NCBI RefSeq assembly: GCF_000935125.1
Contig: NZ_JRKI01000010.1
Coordinates: 62,001-126,000 of the forward strand
Direction: 5' to 3'
Origin: Streptomyces natalensis ATCC 27448
Lineage (GTDB): Bacteria > Actinomycetota > Actinomycetes > Streptomycetales > Streptomycetaceae
Length of the DNA: 64,000 nt
Shown here: positions 56,134-64,000 of the stretch, piece by piece
How the letters are laid out: every line of letters begins with the position of its first letter
Position numbering within the stretch: the stretch's first letter is position 1
Position numbers and translations under genes: made by a program
Notes under the pieces: model-generated
What the model saw: the letters and a program-made list of their open reading frames with translations, nothing else
Database searches by the model: none
Told to the model about the DNA's origin: nothing

Positions 56134-57411
56134 ATGAGTACCAGACCTCGAACCCGGACGGTGCTGAGCTGCGGCCTCCTGATAGTGCCCCTTGCGGTGA
56201 GCGCCACCGCCTGCGGGGACTCGACGTCGCAGCCGCTCTCCGCCAAGCCCTACGACGCGGCCGACCAGATCACGGCCAACACCCCGGACGGCAAGCAGAA
56301 AGCGGACCCCGACAAGCCGCTTGAGGTCTCCGTCAAGGGTGACGAGGCGCGGATCACGGACGTGACCGCCACCGACTCCTCCGGCCGCTACATCCGCGGC
56401 GAACTCAGCGCCGACGGCAGGCGCTGGAGAACCACCGTGCCACTGGCCGCCGGCACCCGCTACACGGTGCAGGTCAGCACCGAGAACGAGGACGGCGCCC
56501 CCGGCCGCAAAACCCTCGTCGTCCACACCACGGACAACAACGACGACCGACTGCGCGTCACCTTCGGCCCCGACACCGGCGAATACGGCGTCGGCCAGCC
56601 CGTCACCGCCGAACTCAGCAGGGACGTGACCGACCCCAAGCAGCGGGCCGTCGTCGAAAGCGCCCTGAAGGTGGACTCCATCCCGCGGGTCGAGGGCACC
56701 TGGCACTGGATCGACGGCAGGAAACTGCACTTCCGCCCCAAGGACTACTGGCCCGCGCACGCCACCATCGCCGTCCACAGCAACCTGGCCGGCCTCAAGA
56801 TCGCCCGGGGGCTCTACGGCGGCCCCGCCAAGCCCGTCCGGCTCACCACGGGCGACGCGGTGGAGGCCATCACCGACGCCGCCGCCCACCGGATGACGGT
56901 GCTGCGCAACGGTGAGGAGATCAACACCATCCCCGTCACCACCGGCAAGCCCGGCTTCTCCACCCGCAACGGCGTCAAGGTCGTCCTCGGCAAGGAGAGC
57001 TTCGTACGGATGCGCTCCTCCACCGTCGGCATCTCCGCCGGGAGTTCGGACTCCTACAACCTGCCGGTCTACTGGGCCACCCGGGTGACCTGGAGCGGCG
57101 AGTACGTGCACGCCGCCCCCTGGTCCGTCGGCTCGCAGGGCGCCGCCAACGTCAGCCACGGCTGCACCGGCATGTCCACCGGCAACGCCCGGTGGTTCTT
57201 CAACCACGTCCGCGTCGGCGACATCGTCAAGGTCGTCAACAGCTCCGGCGACACCATGACCCCGTTCGACAACGGCTTCGGCGACTGGAACATGCCCTGG
57301 AAGGAATGGCGGGCCGGCAGCGCCCTGAAGACCAAGGGCTCCAGCACCACAGGAGCCGCCGAGCGCCGGCCGGACTCCTCCGCCGACGCCCGGCTCCGCC
57401 CCGAGCTGTGA
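56134..57411 (+). CDS. L,D-transpeptidase (YkuD) lipoprotein
   Basis: The product is 425 residues. A signal ends at a probable lipoprotein Cys27 (SATACGDS). Two Ig-like domains follow (about 60-240). The YkuD domain has the catalytic His326 (SGEYVHAAPW) and Cys344 in SHGCTGMS. Such enzymes form 3-3 peptidoglycan crosslinks in Actinobacteria. ATG 56134 is chosen because the hydrophobic signal follows directly. It lies between the two halves of the respiratory cluster, without being part of the electron chain. Confidence 0.95.
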   Translation: MSTRPRTRTVLSCGLLIVPLAVSATACGDSTSQPLSAKPYDAADQITANTPDGKQKADPDKPLEVSVKGDEARITDVTATDSSGRYIRGELSADGRRWRTTVPLAAGTRYTVQVSTENEDGAPGRKTLVVHTTDNNDDRLRVTFGPDTGEYGVGQPVTAELSRDVTDPKQRAVVESALKVDSIPRVEGTWHWIDGRKLHFRPKDYWPAHATIAVHSNLAGLKIARGLYGGPAKPVRLTTGDAVEAITDAAAHRMTVLRNGEEINTIPVTTGKPGFSTRNGVKVVLGKESFVRMRSSTVGISAGSSDSYNLPVYWATRVTWSGEYVHAAPWSVGSQGAANVSHGCTGMSTGNARWFFNHVRVGDIVKVVNSSGDTMTPFDNGFGDWNMPWKEWRAGSALKTKGSSTTGAAERRPDSSADARLRPEL

Positions 57412-57452
57412 AGGCTCCCCAGCGGCCGCACAGCCGCTCGTGGGGCGCCGGC

Positions 57453-57854
57453 TCAGACCTGGACGAGTGCCCTGCGGCGCAGCAGCGAGGCCAGGGCGTC
57501 CGCGAACGCCACCGGGTCGAGGGGATGGGTCACGGCCGCGTCCGCGCGGCTCCAGGTGGCCAGCCAGGCGTCCTGCGGGCGGCCGATGAGCAGCAGGACG
57601 GGCGGGCACCGGAAGATCTCGTCCTTGATCTGCCGGCACACGCCCATCCCGCCCGCGGGCGCGGTCTCGCCGTCCAGGACGCAGACGTCGATCCCGCCCT
57701 GCTCCAGGGCCGCCAGGACGGCCGGAGCGGTGGCGCACTCCAGGATCTCGATCTGGGGGACATCGGCGGCGGGCCGCCGGCCGGCCGCCAGCCGGACCTG
57801 CTCGCGGGTGTGGGCGTTGTCGCTGTAGACCAGGACCGTGGCGGTCGGCTGCAT
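57453..57854 (-). CDS. Orphan degenerate receiver-domain protein
   Basis: The product is 133 residues from ATG 57854 preceded by GGAGGAA. It folds as a receiver: strand VLVYSDN, Asp61 (VCVLDGE) at the phosphorylation position, and PPVLLLIGR. The acidic pocket has only one Asp, the conserved Thr/Ser position reads LLLIGR, and the conserved Lys is replaced by His (AVTHPLDP). It therefore probably works without phosphorylation or as a scaffold. No output domain is present. It stands alone, antisense to the cta/qcr genes. Confidence 0.8.
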   Translation of the reverse strand: MQPTATVLVYSDNAHTREQVRLAAGRRPAADVPQIEILECATAPAVLAALEQGGIDVCVLDGETAPAGGMGVCRQIKDEIFRCPPVLLLIGRPQDAWLATWSRADAAVTHPLDPVAFADALASLLRRRALVQV

Positions 57855-58114
57855 CGTTCCTCCAGCTTGTCGGCGGGCCGGCTTCGGGGTCGATCGTTGC
57901 GCGGATGCTACTCCCGTACCAGGTGCCCGCAGGAGGGTTCGTACCGCTTCGCGCGCTGACCGATGCGGCGTCAGGACCGCTGCGCGGACGGCCCGGCGGG
58001 CCCGGGGCGACCGGCCGCGTCCCCCCTTCGGGCGACCGCCGCGACGACCCCCGCGAGCAGGCCGTACGGCCTTGACACACCGAACGGCACCCCCCGGAGT
58101 GAGGGCGGGATAAG

Positions 58115-58135
58115 CGACCGACATAATGTCGGTCG
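58115..58135. promoter_or_regulatory. Perfect palindrome spanning the ctaE start codon
   Basis: CGACCGACAT (58115-58124), one base, and ATGTCGGTCG (58126-58135) are exact complements. The ATG of ctaE is the first codon of the right arm. A protein bound here would block translation initiation or transcription start. Confidence 0.65.
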
Positions 58136-58746
58136 TGGCGACAGCAACGACAGTAGAAACCGGGCACGCGCACCCGTCGGTCAATCGGCCGAACCTCACC
58201 AGCGTCGGAACCATCATCTGGCTGAGTTCCGAGCTGATGTTCTTCGCGGCCCTCTTCGCGATGTACTTCACCCTTCGATCGGTGACCGGCGAGGCGTATT
58301 GGAAGGAATCGGCCAGTGCGCTGAATCTTCCGTTCTCCGCGACCAACACCACGATCCTGGTGCTCAGCTCCCTGACCTGCCAGCTCGGCGTATTCGCCGC
58401 CGAGCGCGGTGACGTCAAAAAGCTCCGCGCGTGGTTCGTGGTCACCTTCGTCATGGGTGCGACCTTCATCGGCGGTCAGGTCTTCGAATACACCGAACTG
58501 GTCAAGCACGAGGGCCTCTCGCTCTCGTCCGGCCCGTACGGCTCGGTGTTCTACCTGACCACCGGCTTCCACGGACTGCACGTGACGGGCGGACTCATCG
58601 CCTTCCTGCTGGTCCTGGGCAGGACGTACGCGGCCAAGAGGTTCACCCACACGCAGGCCACCGCGGCCATCGTCGTGTCCTACTACTGGCACTTCGTCGA
58701 TGTCGTCTGGATCGGCCTCTTCGCCACGATCTACCTGATCCGGTAA
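58126..58746 (+). CDS. ctaE: Cytochrome c oxidase subunit III
   Basis: The product is 206 residues with five hydrophobic helices, shorter than the seven-helix subunits of other groups. [28 protein letters not shown] and [19 protein letters not shown] are the family blocks; the ATG at 58126 gives [13 protein letters not shown]. It is separated from ctaCDF but leads the qcr genes, an order typical of Actinobacteria. The start codon lies inside a perfect palindrome. Confidence 0.96.
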   Translation: MSVVATATTVETGHAHPSVNRPNLTSVGTIIWLSSELMFFAALFAMYFTLRSVTGEAYWKESASALNLPFSATNTTILVLSSLTCQLGVFAAERGDVKKLRAWFVVTFVMGATFIGGQVFEYTELVKHEGLSLSSGPYGSVFYLTTGFHGLHVTGGLIAFLLVLGRTYAAKRFTHTQATAAIVVSYYWHFVDVVWIGLFATIYLIR

Positions 58747-58837
58747 CTGATCCGGTAACCGGTCCCCGACCGGATACGCATTACCGACAGACATAGCCAA
58801 AGCATCGACGCAGAAGATCCTGACACCGGGGTAATCC

Positions 58838-59647
58838 GTGAAAAAGCTCTCCGCACGACGGCGCCATCCACTGGCGGCGCTCGTCGTCCTACTCTTCGCG
58901 CTGGCGGTCACTGGGGGGCTGTACGCCGCGTTCGCGCCGGCGGACAAGGCTCAGGCCGATGACACCGCCCAGTCCCTTGCCATCAAGGAGGGCAAGAAGC
59001 TCTTCGCCGTGGGCTGCGCCAGCTGCCACGGCACCGGCGGTCAGGGCACCTCCGACGGCCCCAGCCTGGTGGGCGTCGGTGCCGCAGCCGTCGACTTCCA
59101 GGTCGGCACCGGCCGTATGCCCGCCCAGCAGCCCGGCGCCCAGGTGCCGCGGAAGCGGAACATCTACACCAACGCCCAGATCGACCAGCTCGCGGCCTAC
59201 GTCGCGTCGCTGGGCGCCGGCCCCACCGTGCCGGACAAGCAGCAGTACAGCGCGGCCGGCGCGGACGTCGCCAAGGGCGGCGAGCTGTTCCGTACGAACT
59301 GCGCCCAGTGCCACAACTTCACCGGCAAGGGCGGCGCGCTGACCAACGGCAAGTTCGCACCGACCCTTGAGGGCGTGGACCCCAAGCACATCTACGAGGC
59401 CATGGAAACCGGCCCGCAGAACATGCCCTCCTTCGGCGACGGCTCCCTGTCGAAGGAAAACAAGAAGGACATCGTCGCGTACCTCGGCGCCGTCAACGGC
59501 GATGAGTCGGCGAGCCCCGGCGGCCTGGAACTCGGCGGTCTCGGTCCGGTCACTGAGGGTCTCTTCGGCTACATCTTCGGCCTGGGCGCGCTGATCGCAG
59601 TCGCCATCTGGGTCGCAGCCCGGACTACGAAGGCCAAGAAGTCATGA
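58838..59647 (+). CDS. qcrC: Diheme cytochrome c subunit of the bcc complex
   Basis: The product is 269 residues. A signal/anchor helix (about 11-31) is followed by two CXXCH hemes at Cys60-His64 (CASCH) and Cys155-His159 (CAQCH), then a C-terminal anchor helix. It takes electrons from the bc core straight to the CuA site without a soluble cytochrome c. Its stop overlaps the start of qcrA by four bases. Confidence 0.97.
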   Translation: MKKLSARRRHPLAALVVLLFALAVTGGLYAAFAPADKAQADDTAQSLAIKEGKKLFAVGCASCHGTGGQGTSDGPSLVGVGAAAVDFQVGTGRMPAQQPGAQVPRKRNIYTNAQIDQLAAYVASLGAGPTVPDKQQYSAAGADVAKGGELFRTNCAQCHNFTGKGGALTNGKFAPTLEGVDPKHIYEAMETGPQNMPSFGDGSLSKENKKDIVAYLGAVNGDESASPGGLELGGLGPVTEGLFGYIFGLGALIAVAIWVAARTTKAKKS

Positions 59648-60705
59648 GTGAGACTGGACGACACGAAGACGTGCCAGAAGAAACCCTTCCCGAGCGGGAG
59701 ACGGCGCACGAAGGCGCGGTGGCGACGGCGGAGAACCCGTTCGCCGACCCCGGTCTGCCCGAGCACGAGCACCGCGCGCAGGACATCGACGAGCGGGCCG
59801 CCAAGCGCTCCGAGAACACCGTCGCCCTGCTGTTCCTGGTGTCGATGCTGGCCACGGTCGGCTTCATCGCCTCGTACGTGACGATCCCGATCGACAAGAT
59901 CGTCTACATCTGGCCGATCGGCCACATCAGCGGCCTGAACTTCGCGCTGGGCCTCACCCTCGGTGTCGCGCTCTTCTGCATCGGCGCCGGCGCGGTCCAC
60001 TGGGCCCGCACCCTGATGTCGGACGTGGAGGTCGCCGACGACCGCCACCCCATCGAGGCCGCCCCCGAGGTCAAGGCCAAAGTCCTGGCGGACTTCAAGC
60101 TGGGCGCCGAGGAGTCGCAGTTCGGCCGGCGCAAGCTGATCCGCAACACCCTGTTCGGTGCCATGGCGATGGTCCCGCTCTCCGGTGTCGTACTGCTGCG
60201 TGACCTCGGCCCGCTGCCCGGGACCAAGCTGCGCACCACGAACTGGAAGAAGGGCGTCCGCCTCGTCAACCAGTCCACCAACCTTCCGCTGCGTCCCGAG
60301 GACATCGCGGTCGGCTCCCTGACCTTCGCCAAGCCCGAGGGCCTGGAGGAGGACCAGGAGGACTTCAACGAGAAGATCGCCAAGGACGCCCTGATGCTCG
60401 TGCGGATCCAGCCGCAGGACATCAAGGACAAGGACGAACTGTCCTGGTCGCACGAGGGCATCGTGGCCTTCTCGAAGATCTGCACCCACGTGGGCTGCCC
60501 CATCAGCCTCTACGAGCAGCAGACCCACCACGTGCTCTGCCCCTGCCACCAGTCGACGTTCGACCTCTCTGACGGCGGCAAGGTGATCTTCGGTCCCGCC
60601 GGGCACGCCCTGCCGCAGCTGCACATCACGGAGAAGGACGGTTTCCTGGAGGCCGCGAGCGGCTTCGGTGAGCCCGTCGGCCCGAGCTTCTGGGAGCGCG
60701 GATGA
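59644..60705 (+). CDS. qcrA: Rieske iron-sulfur subunit of the bcc complex
   Basis: The product is 353 residues. Three N-terminal helices precede the Rieske domain, whose ligands are visible in CTHVGCPISL (CxH) and CPCHQSTFDL (CxxH), with the disulfide cysteines around them. The 2Fe-2S cluster accepts the first electron from menaquinol. It overlaps qcrC and qcrB by four bases (ATGA) each. ErpA encoded nearby may supply its cluster. Confidence 0.97.
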   Translation: MSETGRHEDVPEETLPERETAHEGAVATAENPFADPGLPEHEHRAQDIDERAAKRSENTVALLFLVSMLATVGFIASYVTIPIDKIVYIWPIGHISGLNFALGLTLGVALFCIGAGAVHWARTLMSDVEVADDRHPIEAAPEVKAKVLADFKLGAEESQFGRRKLIRNTLFGAMAMVPLSGVVLLRDLGPLPGTKLRTTNWKKGVRLVNQSTNLPLRPEDIAVGSLTFAKPEGLEEDQEDFNEKIAKDALMLVRIQPQDIKDKDELSWSHEGIVAFSKICTHVGCPISLYEQQTHHVLCPCHQSTFDLSDGGKVIFGPAGHALPQLHITEKDGFLEAASGFGEPVGPSFWERG

Positions 60706-62339
60706 GTAACGAGACAAGCGCGACCACCACGCGCCGCGGCCCTGCGCCGCGGGGCGAGCGGATCGCCGACTGGGCGGACGGCCGGCTGGGCATCTACAGC
60801 CTCGCCAAGGCCAATATGCGCAAGATCTTCCCGGACCACTGGTCCTTCATGCTGGGTGAGGTCGCGCTCTACAGCTTTGTCATCATCATCCTGACCGGTG
60901 TCTATCTGACGCTGTTCTTCCACCCGAGCATGGCCGAGGTGACCTACCACGGTTCCTATGTGCCCATGCAGGGAATCCGGATGACCCAGGCCTTCGAGTC
61001 GACGCTGGACATCAGCTTCGACGTCCGCGGCGGCCTGCTCATCCGTCAGATCCACCACTGGGCCGCGCTGGTCTTCCTGGCCGCGATGATGGTCCACATG
61101 ATGCGGGTGTTCTTCACCGGCGCCTTCCGCAAGCCGCGCGAGGTCAACTGGCTGTTCGGCTTCCTGCTGTTCGTGCTGGGCATGTTCACCGGCTTCACCG
61201 GCTACTCGCTCCCCGACGACCTGCTCTCCGGCACCGGCGTGCGGTTCATCGAGGGCGTCATCCTGGCGATCCCGCTGGTCGGCTCGTACCTCCAGATGTT
61301 CATCTTCGGCGGCGAGTTCCCCGGCCACGACATCATCGCGCGGTTCTACACGGTCCACGTGCTGCTGCTGCCCGGCATCATGCTCGGCCTGCTGGTCGCG
61401 CACCTGATCCTGGTCTTCTACCACAAGCACACGCAGTTCCCGGGCGCCGGAAAGACCAACGAGAACGTCGTCGGCATGCCCCTGCTGCCGGTCTACATGG
61501 CCAAGGCCGGAGGCTTCTTCTTCCTGGTCTTCGGTGTGATCTCGGTGATCGCCGCGATCGCCAGCATCAACCCCGTGTGGGCCATAGGGCCGTACCGGCC
61601 GGACCAGGTCTCCACTGGTGCGCAGCCGGACTGGTACATGGGCTTCGCCGAGGGTCTGGTCCGTGTCATGCCGGGCTGGGAGTGGAACTTCTGGGGCCAC
61701 ACCGTCAACTTCGGTGTGCTGATCCCGATCGTGATCTTCCCCCTGGTCCTGGTCGCCATCGCCGTCTACCCGTTCGTCGAGTCCTGGGTACGGGGCGACA
61801 AGCGCGAGCACCACATCCTGGACCGCCCGCGCAACGTTCCCACCCGCACCGGCTTCGGTGTGGCCTGGCTGGTCGCGTACTTCGTGATGCTGATCGGCGG
61901 CGGCAACGACCTGTGGGCGACGCACTTCCACCTGTCGATCAACTCGATCACCTGGTTCGTCCGGATCGCGTTCTTCGTCGGGCCGGTGCTGGCCTTCATC
62001 GCCACCAAGCGGGTCTGCATGGGCCTCCAGCGCCGCGACAAGGACAAGGTGCTGCACGGCCGCGAGTCCGGCATCATCAAGCGCCTGCCGCACGGTGAGT
62101 TCATCGAGGTCCACGAGCCGCTCGACCAGGAGAAGCTGCACATGCTCACCCAGCATGAGCAGCCCGAGCCCTACGAGCTGGGCCCGGAGGTCGACGAGAA
62201 CGGCGTCCGCCGCAAGTTCACCCGCGGGCAGAAGCTGCGCGCGAAGCTCTCCAAGGGCTACTACGGCGAGGACAACGTCATCCCCAAGCCGACCGTCGAG
62301 GAGTACAAGGAGATCACCAGCGGCCACGGCCACCACTGA
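60702..62339 (+). CDS. qcrB: Cytochrome b subunit of the bcc complex
   Basis: The product is 545 residues. The heme b ligands sit in RQIHHWAALVFLAAMMVHMM and FYTVHVLLLPGIMLGLLVAHL, with the quinol-site PDW-like motif AQPDWYMGFAEG. It has nine or more membrane helices and a C-terminal hydrophilic extension of ~130 residues, as in other actinobacteria. It is the last gene of ctaE-qcrCAB, followed by a terminator at 62379. Confidence 0.97.
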   Translation: MSNETSATTTRRGPAPRGERIADWADGRLGIYSLAKANMRKIFPDHWSFMLGEVALYSFVIIILTGVYLTLFFHPSMAEVTYHGSYVPMQGIRMTQAFESTLDISFDVRGGLLIRQIHHWAALVFLAAMMVHMMRVFFTGAFRKPREVNWLFGFLLFVLGMFTGFTGYSLPDDLLSGTGVRFIEGVILAIPLVGSYLQMFIFGGEFPGHDIIARFYTVHVLLLPGIMLGLLVAHLILVFYHKHTQFPGAGKTNENVVGMPLLPVYMAKAGGFFFLVFGVISVIAAIASINPVWAIGPYRPDQVSTGAQPDWYMGFAEGLVRVMPGWEWNFWGHTVNFGVLIPIVIFPLVLVAIAVYPFVESWVRGDKREHHILDRPRNVPTRTGFGVAWLVAYFVMLIGGGNDLWATHFHLSINSITWFVRIAFFVGPVLAFIATKRVCMGLQRRDKDKVLHGRESGIIKRLPHGEFIEVHEPLDQEKLHMLTQHEQPEPYELGPEVDENGVRRKFTRGQKLRAKLSKGYYGEDNVIPKPTVEEYKEITSGHGHH

Positions 62340-62378
62340 TCACCGCAGCGCCTTGAGGCGCAGGTAGTACGCCACCCA

Positions 62379-62449
62379 GAGGGCCCCGTCCGTCCCCCAA
62401 GCTCTCGACTTCGCTCGAGCAGGGGGGACCCCCACCGGACGGGGCCCTC
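62379..62449 (+). terminator. Terminator hairpin after qcrB with a repeat in its loop
   Basis: A 14-bp stem (GAGGGCCCCGTCCG at 62379-62392 with its complement at 62436-62449) encloses a 43-base loop that is a copy of the dispersed palindromic element. Confidence 0.85.
62393..62435. repeat. Dispersed palindromic element inside the qcrB terminator loop
   Basis: It is the reverse of the element at 23730-23770 with four or so base changes, sharing CCCCAAGCTCTC and CGAGCAGGGG. It sits exactly in the loop of a terminator stem. Confidence 0.8.
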
Positions 62450-62512
62450 CGGCGTGCCCCGGGCTCGATAGGGTGAACGGCAGAGGCACCAGACAAACCA
62501 GGAGCGTGGACC

Positions 62513-63577
62513 ATGAACGTTGTGACCCCGGTGGGCGGCGACAGCGTGGCGGCCCACACCTGGCCGGCCATCCTCAACGCCCTGCTGGACGGCCGTGACC
62601 TCGCCGCCGACGACACCGCCTGGGTGATGGACAGGATCATGCGGGGCGAGGCCAGCGACGCCCAGATCGCCGGCTTCGCGGTGGCGCTGCGGGCCAAGGG
62701 CGAGACCGTCGCCGAGATCTCCGGGCTCGTGCGCACCATGTACGCGCACGCCCGGCTGATCGAGGTGCCCGGCCCCAGCGTGGACATCGTCGGCACCGGC
62801 GGCGACGGCGCCAAGACCGTCAACATCTCCACGATGTCCTCGATCGTGGTGGCCGGCACCGGCGCCAAGGTCGTCAAACACGGCAGCCGCGCCGCGTCCT
62901 CGGCCAGCGGCGCCTCCGACGTCCTCGAAAAGCTCGGCGTCAATCTCGACCTCAGCCCCCGGCGGGTCACCGAGGTCGCCGAGGAGGCGGGCATCACCTT
63001 CTGCTTCGCGGTGAAGTTCCACCCCGCGCTGCGCCATGTCGCCAACGCCCGCGCCCAGCTCGGCATCCGCACCACCTTCAATGTGCTGGGCCCGCTGACC
63101 AACCCCGCCCGCGTACGGGCCCAGGCCACCGGCGTCGCCGACGCCCGGATGGCGCCGATCCTGGCCGGGGTGCTCGCCGAGCGCGGCTCCTCGGCGCTGG
63201 TCTTCCGCGGCGACGACGGGCTGGACGAGCTGACCACCACCGCCACCTCGCGGGTGTGGGTGGTCCGCGACGGCACGGTCCGCGAGGAGGGCTTCGACCC
63301 CCGCGACGTGGGCATCGGCCTCGTCCCGGTGGAGGCCCTGCGCGGCGCCGACGCCTCGTACAACGCGGACGTGGCCCGCCGTCTGCTGGACGGCGAGACC
63401 GGCCCGGTGCGCGAGGCGGTCCTGCTCAATGCGGCGGCGGCCCTGGTGGCGCTGCATCCGTCCGGGGCGCCGCTGACGGAGCAGATCCGGGCCGGCATCG
63501 AGAAGGCCGCCGCGGCCATCGACTCGGGCGCGGCCAAACGGGCCCTGGAGCGGTGGGTGGCGGCCAGCAACGCCTGA
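62513..63577 (+). CDS. trpD: Anthranilate phosphoribosyltransferase
   Basis: TrpD joins anthranilate and PRPP to phosphoribosylanthranilate. The product is 354 residues with [17 protein letters not shown] (PRPP-binding), [20 protein letters not shown] and [19 protein letters not shown] stands before ATG 62513. It is isolated from other trp genes here, as in other Streptomyces, where a second copy often lies elsewhere. A terminator follows at 63639. Confidence 0.95.
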   Translation: MNVVTPVGGDSVAAHTWPAILNALLDGRDLAADDTAWVMDRIMRGEASDAQIAGFAVALRAKGETVAEISGLVRTMYAHARLIEVPGPSVDIVGTGGDGAKTVNISTMSSIVVAGTGAKVVKHGSRAASSASGASDVLEKLGVNLDLSPRRVTEVAEEAGITFCFAVKFHPALRHVANARAQLGIRTTFNVLGPLTNPARVRAQATGVADARMAPILAGVLAERGSSALVFRGDDGLDELTTTATSRVWVVRDGTVREEGFDPRDVGIGLVPVEALRGADASYNADVARRLLDGETGPVREAVLLNAAAALVALHPSGAPLTEQIRAGIEKAAAAIDSGAAKRALERWVAASNA

Positions 63578-63638
63578 GGCGCCGTGCGCCGGCCGTGACG
63601 CCCGAGCCGTGACGCACGGCCGTCACGCAGAGTGTGAC

Positions 63639-63673
63639 GCAAGCCCCTGTCCGGTATCCGGACCGGGGCTTGC
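63639..63673 (+). terminator. Hairpin terminator after trpD
   Basis: GCAAGCCCC (63639-63647) and GGGGCTTGC (63665-63673) form a stem with an inner TCCGG/CCGGA pairing. Confidence 0.85.
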
Positions 63674-63705
63674 GCGCGCATTGCCGTATGGCATGATGCA
63701 GCTCA

Positions 63706-63817
63706 GGTCACGAGTGACAGCGATGTAGGCCCCGGCCCGCTGTCCGGCAACCCTCCGTCCGTGGCGGGGTGCCCCGGGTGATGACCAGGCCGCAGGCAGC
63801 GAGGTCTGCGGCAAGCG
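63706..63817 (+). ncRNA. SAM-IV riboswitch
   Basis: The sequence fits the actinobacterial SAM-IV consensus: P1 from GGTCA (63706) paired with TGACC (63782), P2 from GACAGC with GCTGTC, the core block CCGGCAACCCTCC, the GGGGTGCCCCGGGTGATGACC 3' side and the extra stem CCGCAG/CTGCGG. SAM-IV RNAs sense S-adenosylmethionine and repress downstream genes of sulfur metabolism. The controlled gene lies past the right edge. Confidence 0.88.
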
Positions 63818-63860
63818 CGGATCCCTCGCCAGGGATCCTGGTCCTCGAGGGAGCCCTTCC

Positions 63861-63881
63861 GTGATGCAGCGAATGCGATAG
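63861..63881 (+). CDS. Met-rich leader peptide MMQRMR
   Basis: GAGGGAG (63847-63853) stands seven bases before GTG 63861, followed by ATG, CAG, CGA, ATG, CGA and TAG. The peptide has three Met in six residues if GTG starts. A GGGGCC/GGCCCC hairpin begins on the last base of the stop codon. This is the form of a translation-coupled leader. It is too short to be confirmed by homology. Confidence 0.55.
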   Translation: MMQRMR

Positions 63882-63895
63882 GGGCCTACGGCCCC
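63881..63895 (+). terminator. Attenuator-like hairpin after the leader peptide
   Basis: GGGGCC, TAC loop, GGCCCC form a compact hairpin that starts at the leader stop codon. No U-run follows, so it is either a translational or a pausing element. Confidence 0.5.
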
Positions 63896-64000
63896 GCTTC
63901 TCCGCCTCTTCCTCTTCAACCGCTGCGGCCGTTCTGCGTGCGCCTCTGTGCACCTCCGCCGGCGCCTCCGCGTACCCGTCCGCAGCGAATTCGCTTACCT
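63896..64000 (+). other. Right edge: leader region of an unseen gene
   Basis: The last ~105 bases have no complete gene. GTG starts near 63937 and 63949 would open short frames to the edge, without a clear ribosome binding site. Confidence 0.35.

Noticed and set aside
56119..58947. 942-codon minus-strand frame across the L,D-transpeptidase and ctaE
   Set aside because: It covers several well-supported genes on both strands and has no recognisable domain.

Overview
The window is a stretch of high-GC actinobacterial chromosome. GC content, start-codon use (many GTG), strong third-position G/C bias and gene order all point to Streptomyces or a very close relative. The order from glnA through lipA/lipB, aceE, sucB/lpdA, pepA, the cob genes, pspA, nadA and the cta/qcr respiratory genes to trpD follows the conserved core arrangement I know from Streptomyces chromosomes.

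Layout. (1) 1-4550 is an accessory patch. A partial copy of the glnA 3' end at 217-240 and the true glnA 3' end at 4549-4572 form a direct repeat around it. Inside are an internally duplicated protein of unknown function, a membrane-anchored hypothetical protein, a truncated pentapeptide-repeat-type gene fused to a 5'-truncated DegT-family aminotransferase, and a NUDIX hydrolase. (2) 4551-17940 carries glnA with GlnR boxes, an RDD membrane protein, a DUF4191 protein with a small partner, lipA, lipB, a TPR-type regulator, an FAD amine-oxidase-like protein, a nucleoside-diphosphate-sugar epimerase, a DUF4240 protein, a degenerate sigma-like membrane protein and a broken WYL regulator. (3) 18197-27090 holds the 2-oxoacid dehydrogenase block: aceE, a GntR regulator, a two-lipoyl-domain E2 (sucB type), lpdA and leucyl aminopeptidase. 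(4) 27226-33046 holds late cobalamin genes (cobS, cobT, and cobU fused to a metallo-beta-lactamase-like domain), with two membrane proteins and a methyltransferase remnant. (5) 33333-41283 holds envelope-stress and transport genes: pspA, its small partner, a NarL-type two-component pair and a large RND exporter. (6) 41491-45331 is a tightly coupled three-gene operon: a sorbitol-dehydrogenase-type small subunit, a GMC oxidoreductase with a Cys cluster and a VioB/RebD-like ferritin-fold protein. It is the best candidate in the window for an undescribed oxidative system. (7) 45567-52571 holds nadA with a two-site operator, an ErpA-type Fe-S carrier, hypothetical proteins, a PfkB kinase and a cysteine desulfurase fused to a TusA domain. 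(8) 52878-62339 encodes the cytochrome aa3 oxidase and the bcc complex, interrupted by an L,D-transpeptidase and a degenerate receiver protein. (9) trpD follows, then a SAM-IV riboswitch, a Met-rich leader peptide and an attenuator-like hairpin for a gene beyond the right edge.

Functionally the window joins nitrogen assimilation, lipoate synthesis with its client dehydrogenases (LipA/LipB lipoylate the E2 encoded nearby), cobalamin completion, Fe-S/NAD supply (NadA, ErpA and QcrA need Fe-S clusters, LipA too) and the main respiratory chain. Small-scale structure includes several palindromic operators, long perfect hairpin terminators, and a dispersed palindromic repeat family with four recognisable copies, one inside a pseudogene and one in the loop of a terminator.
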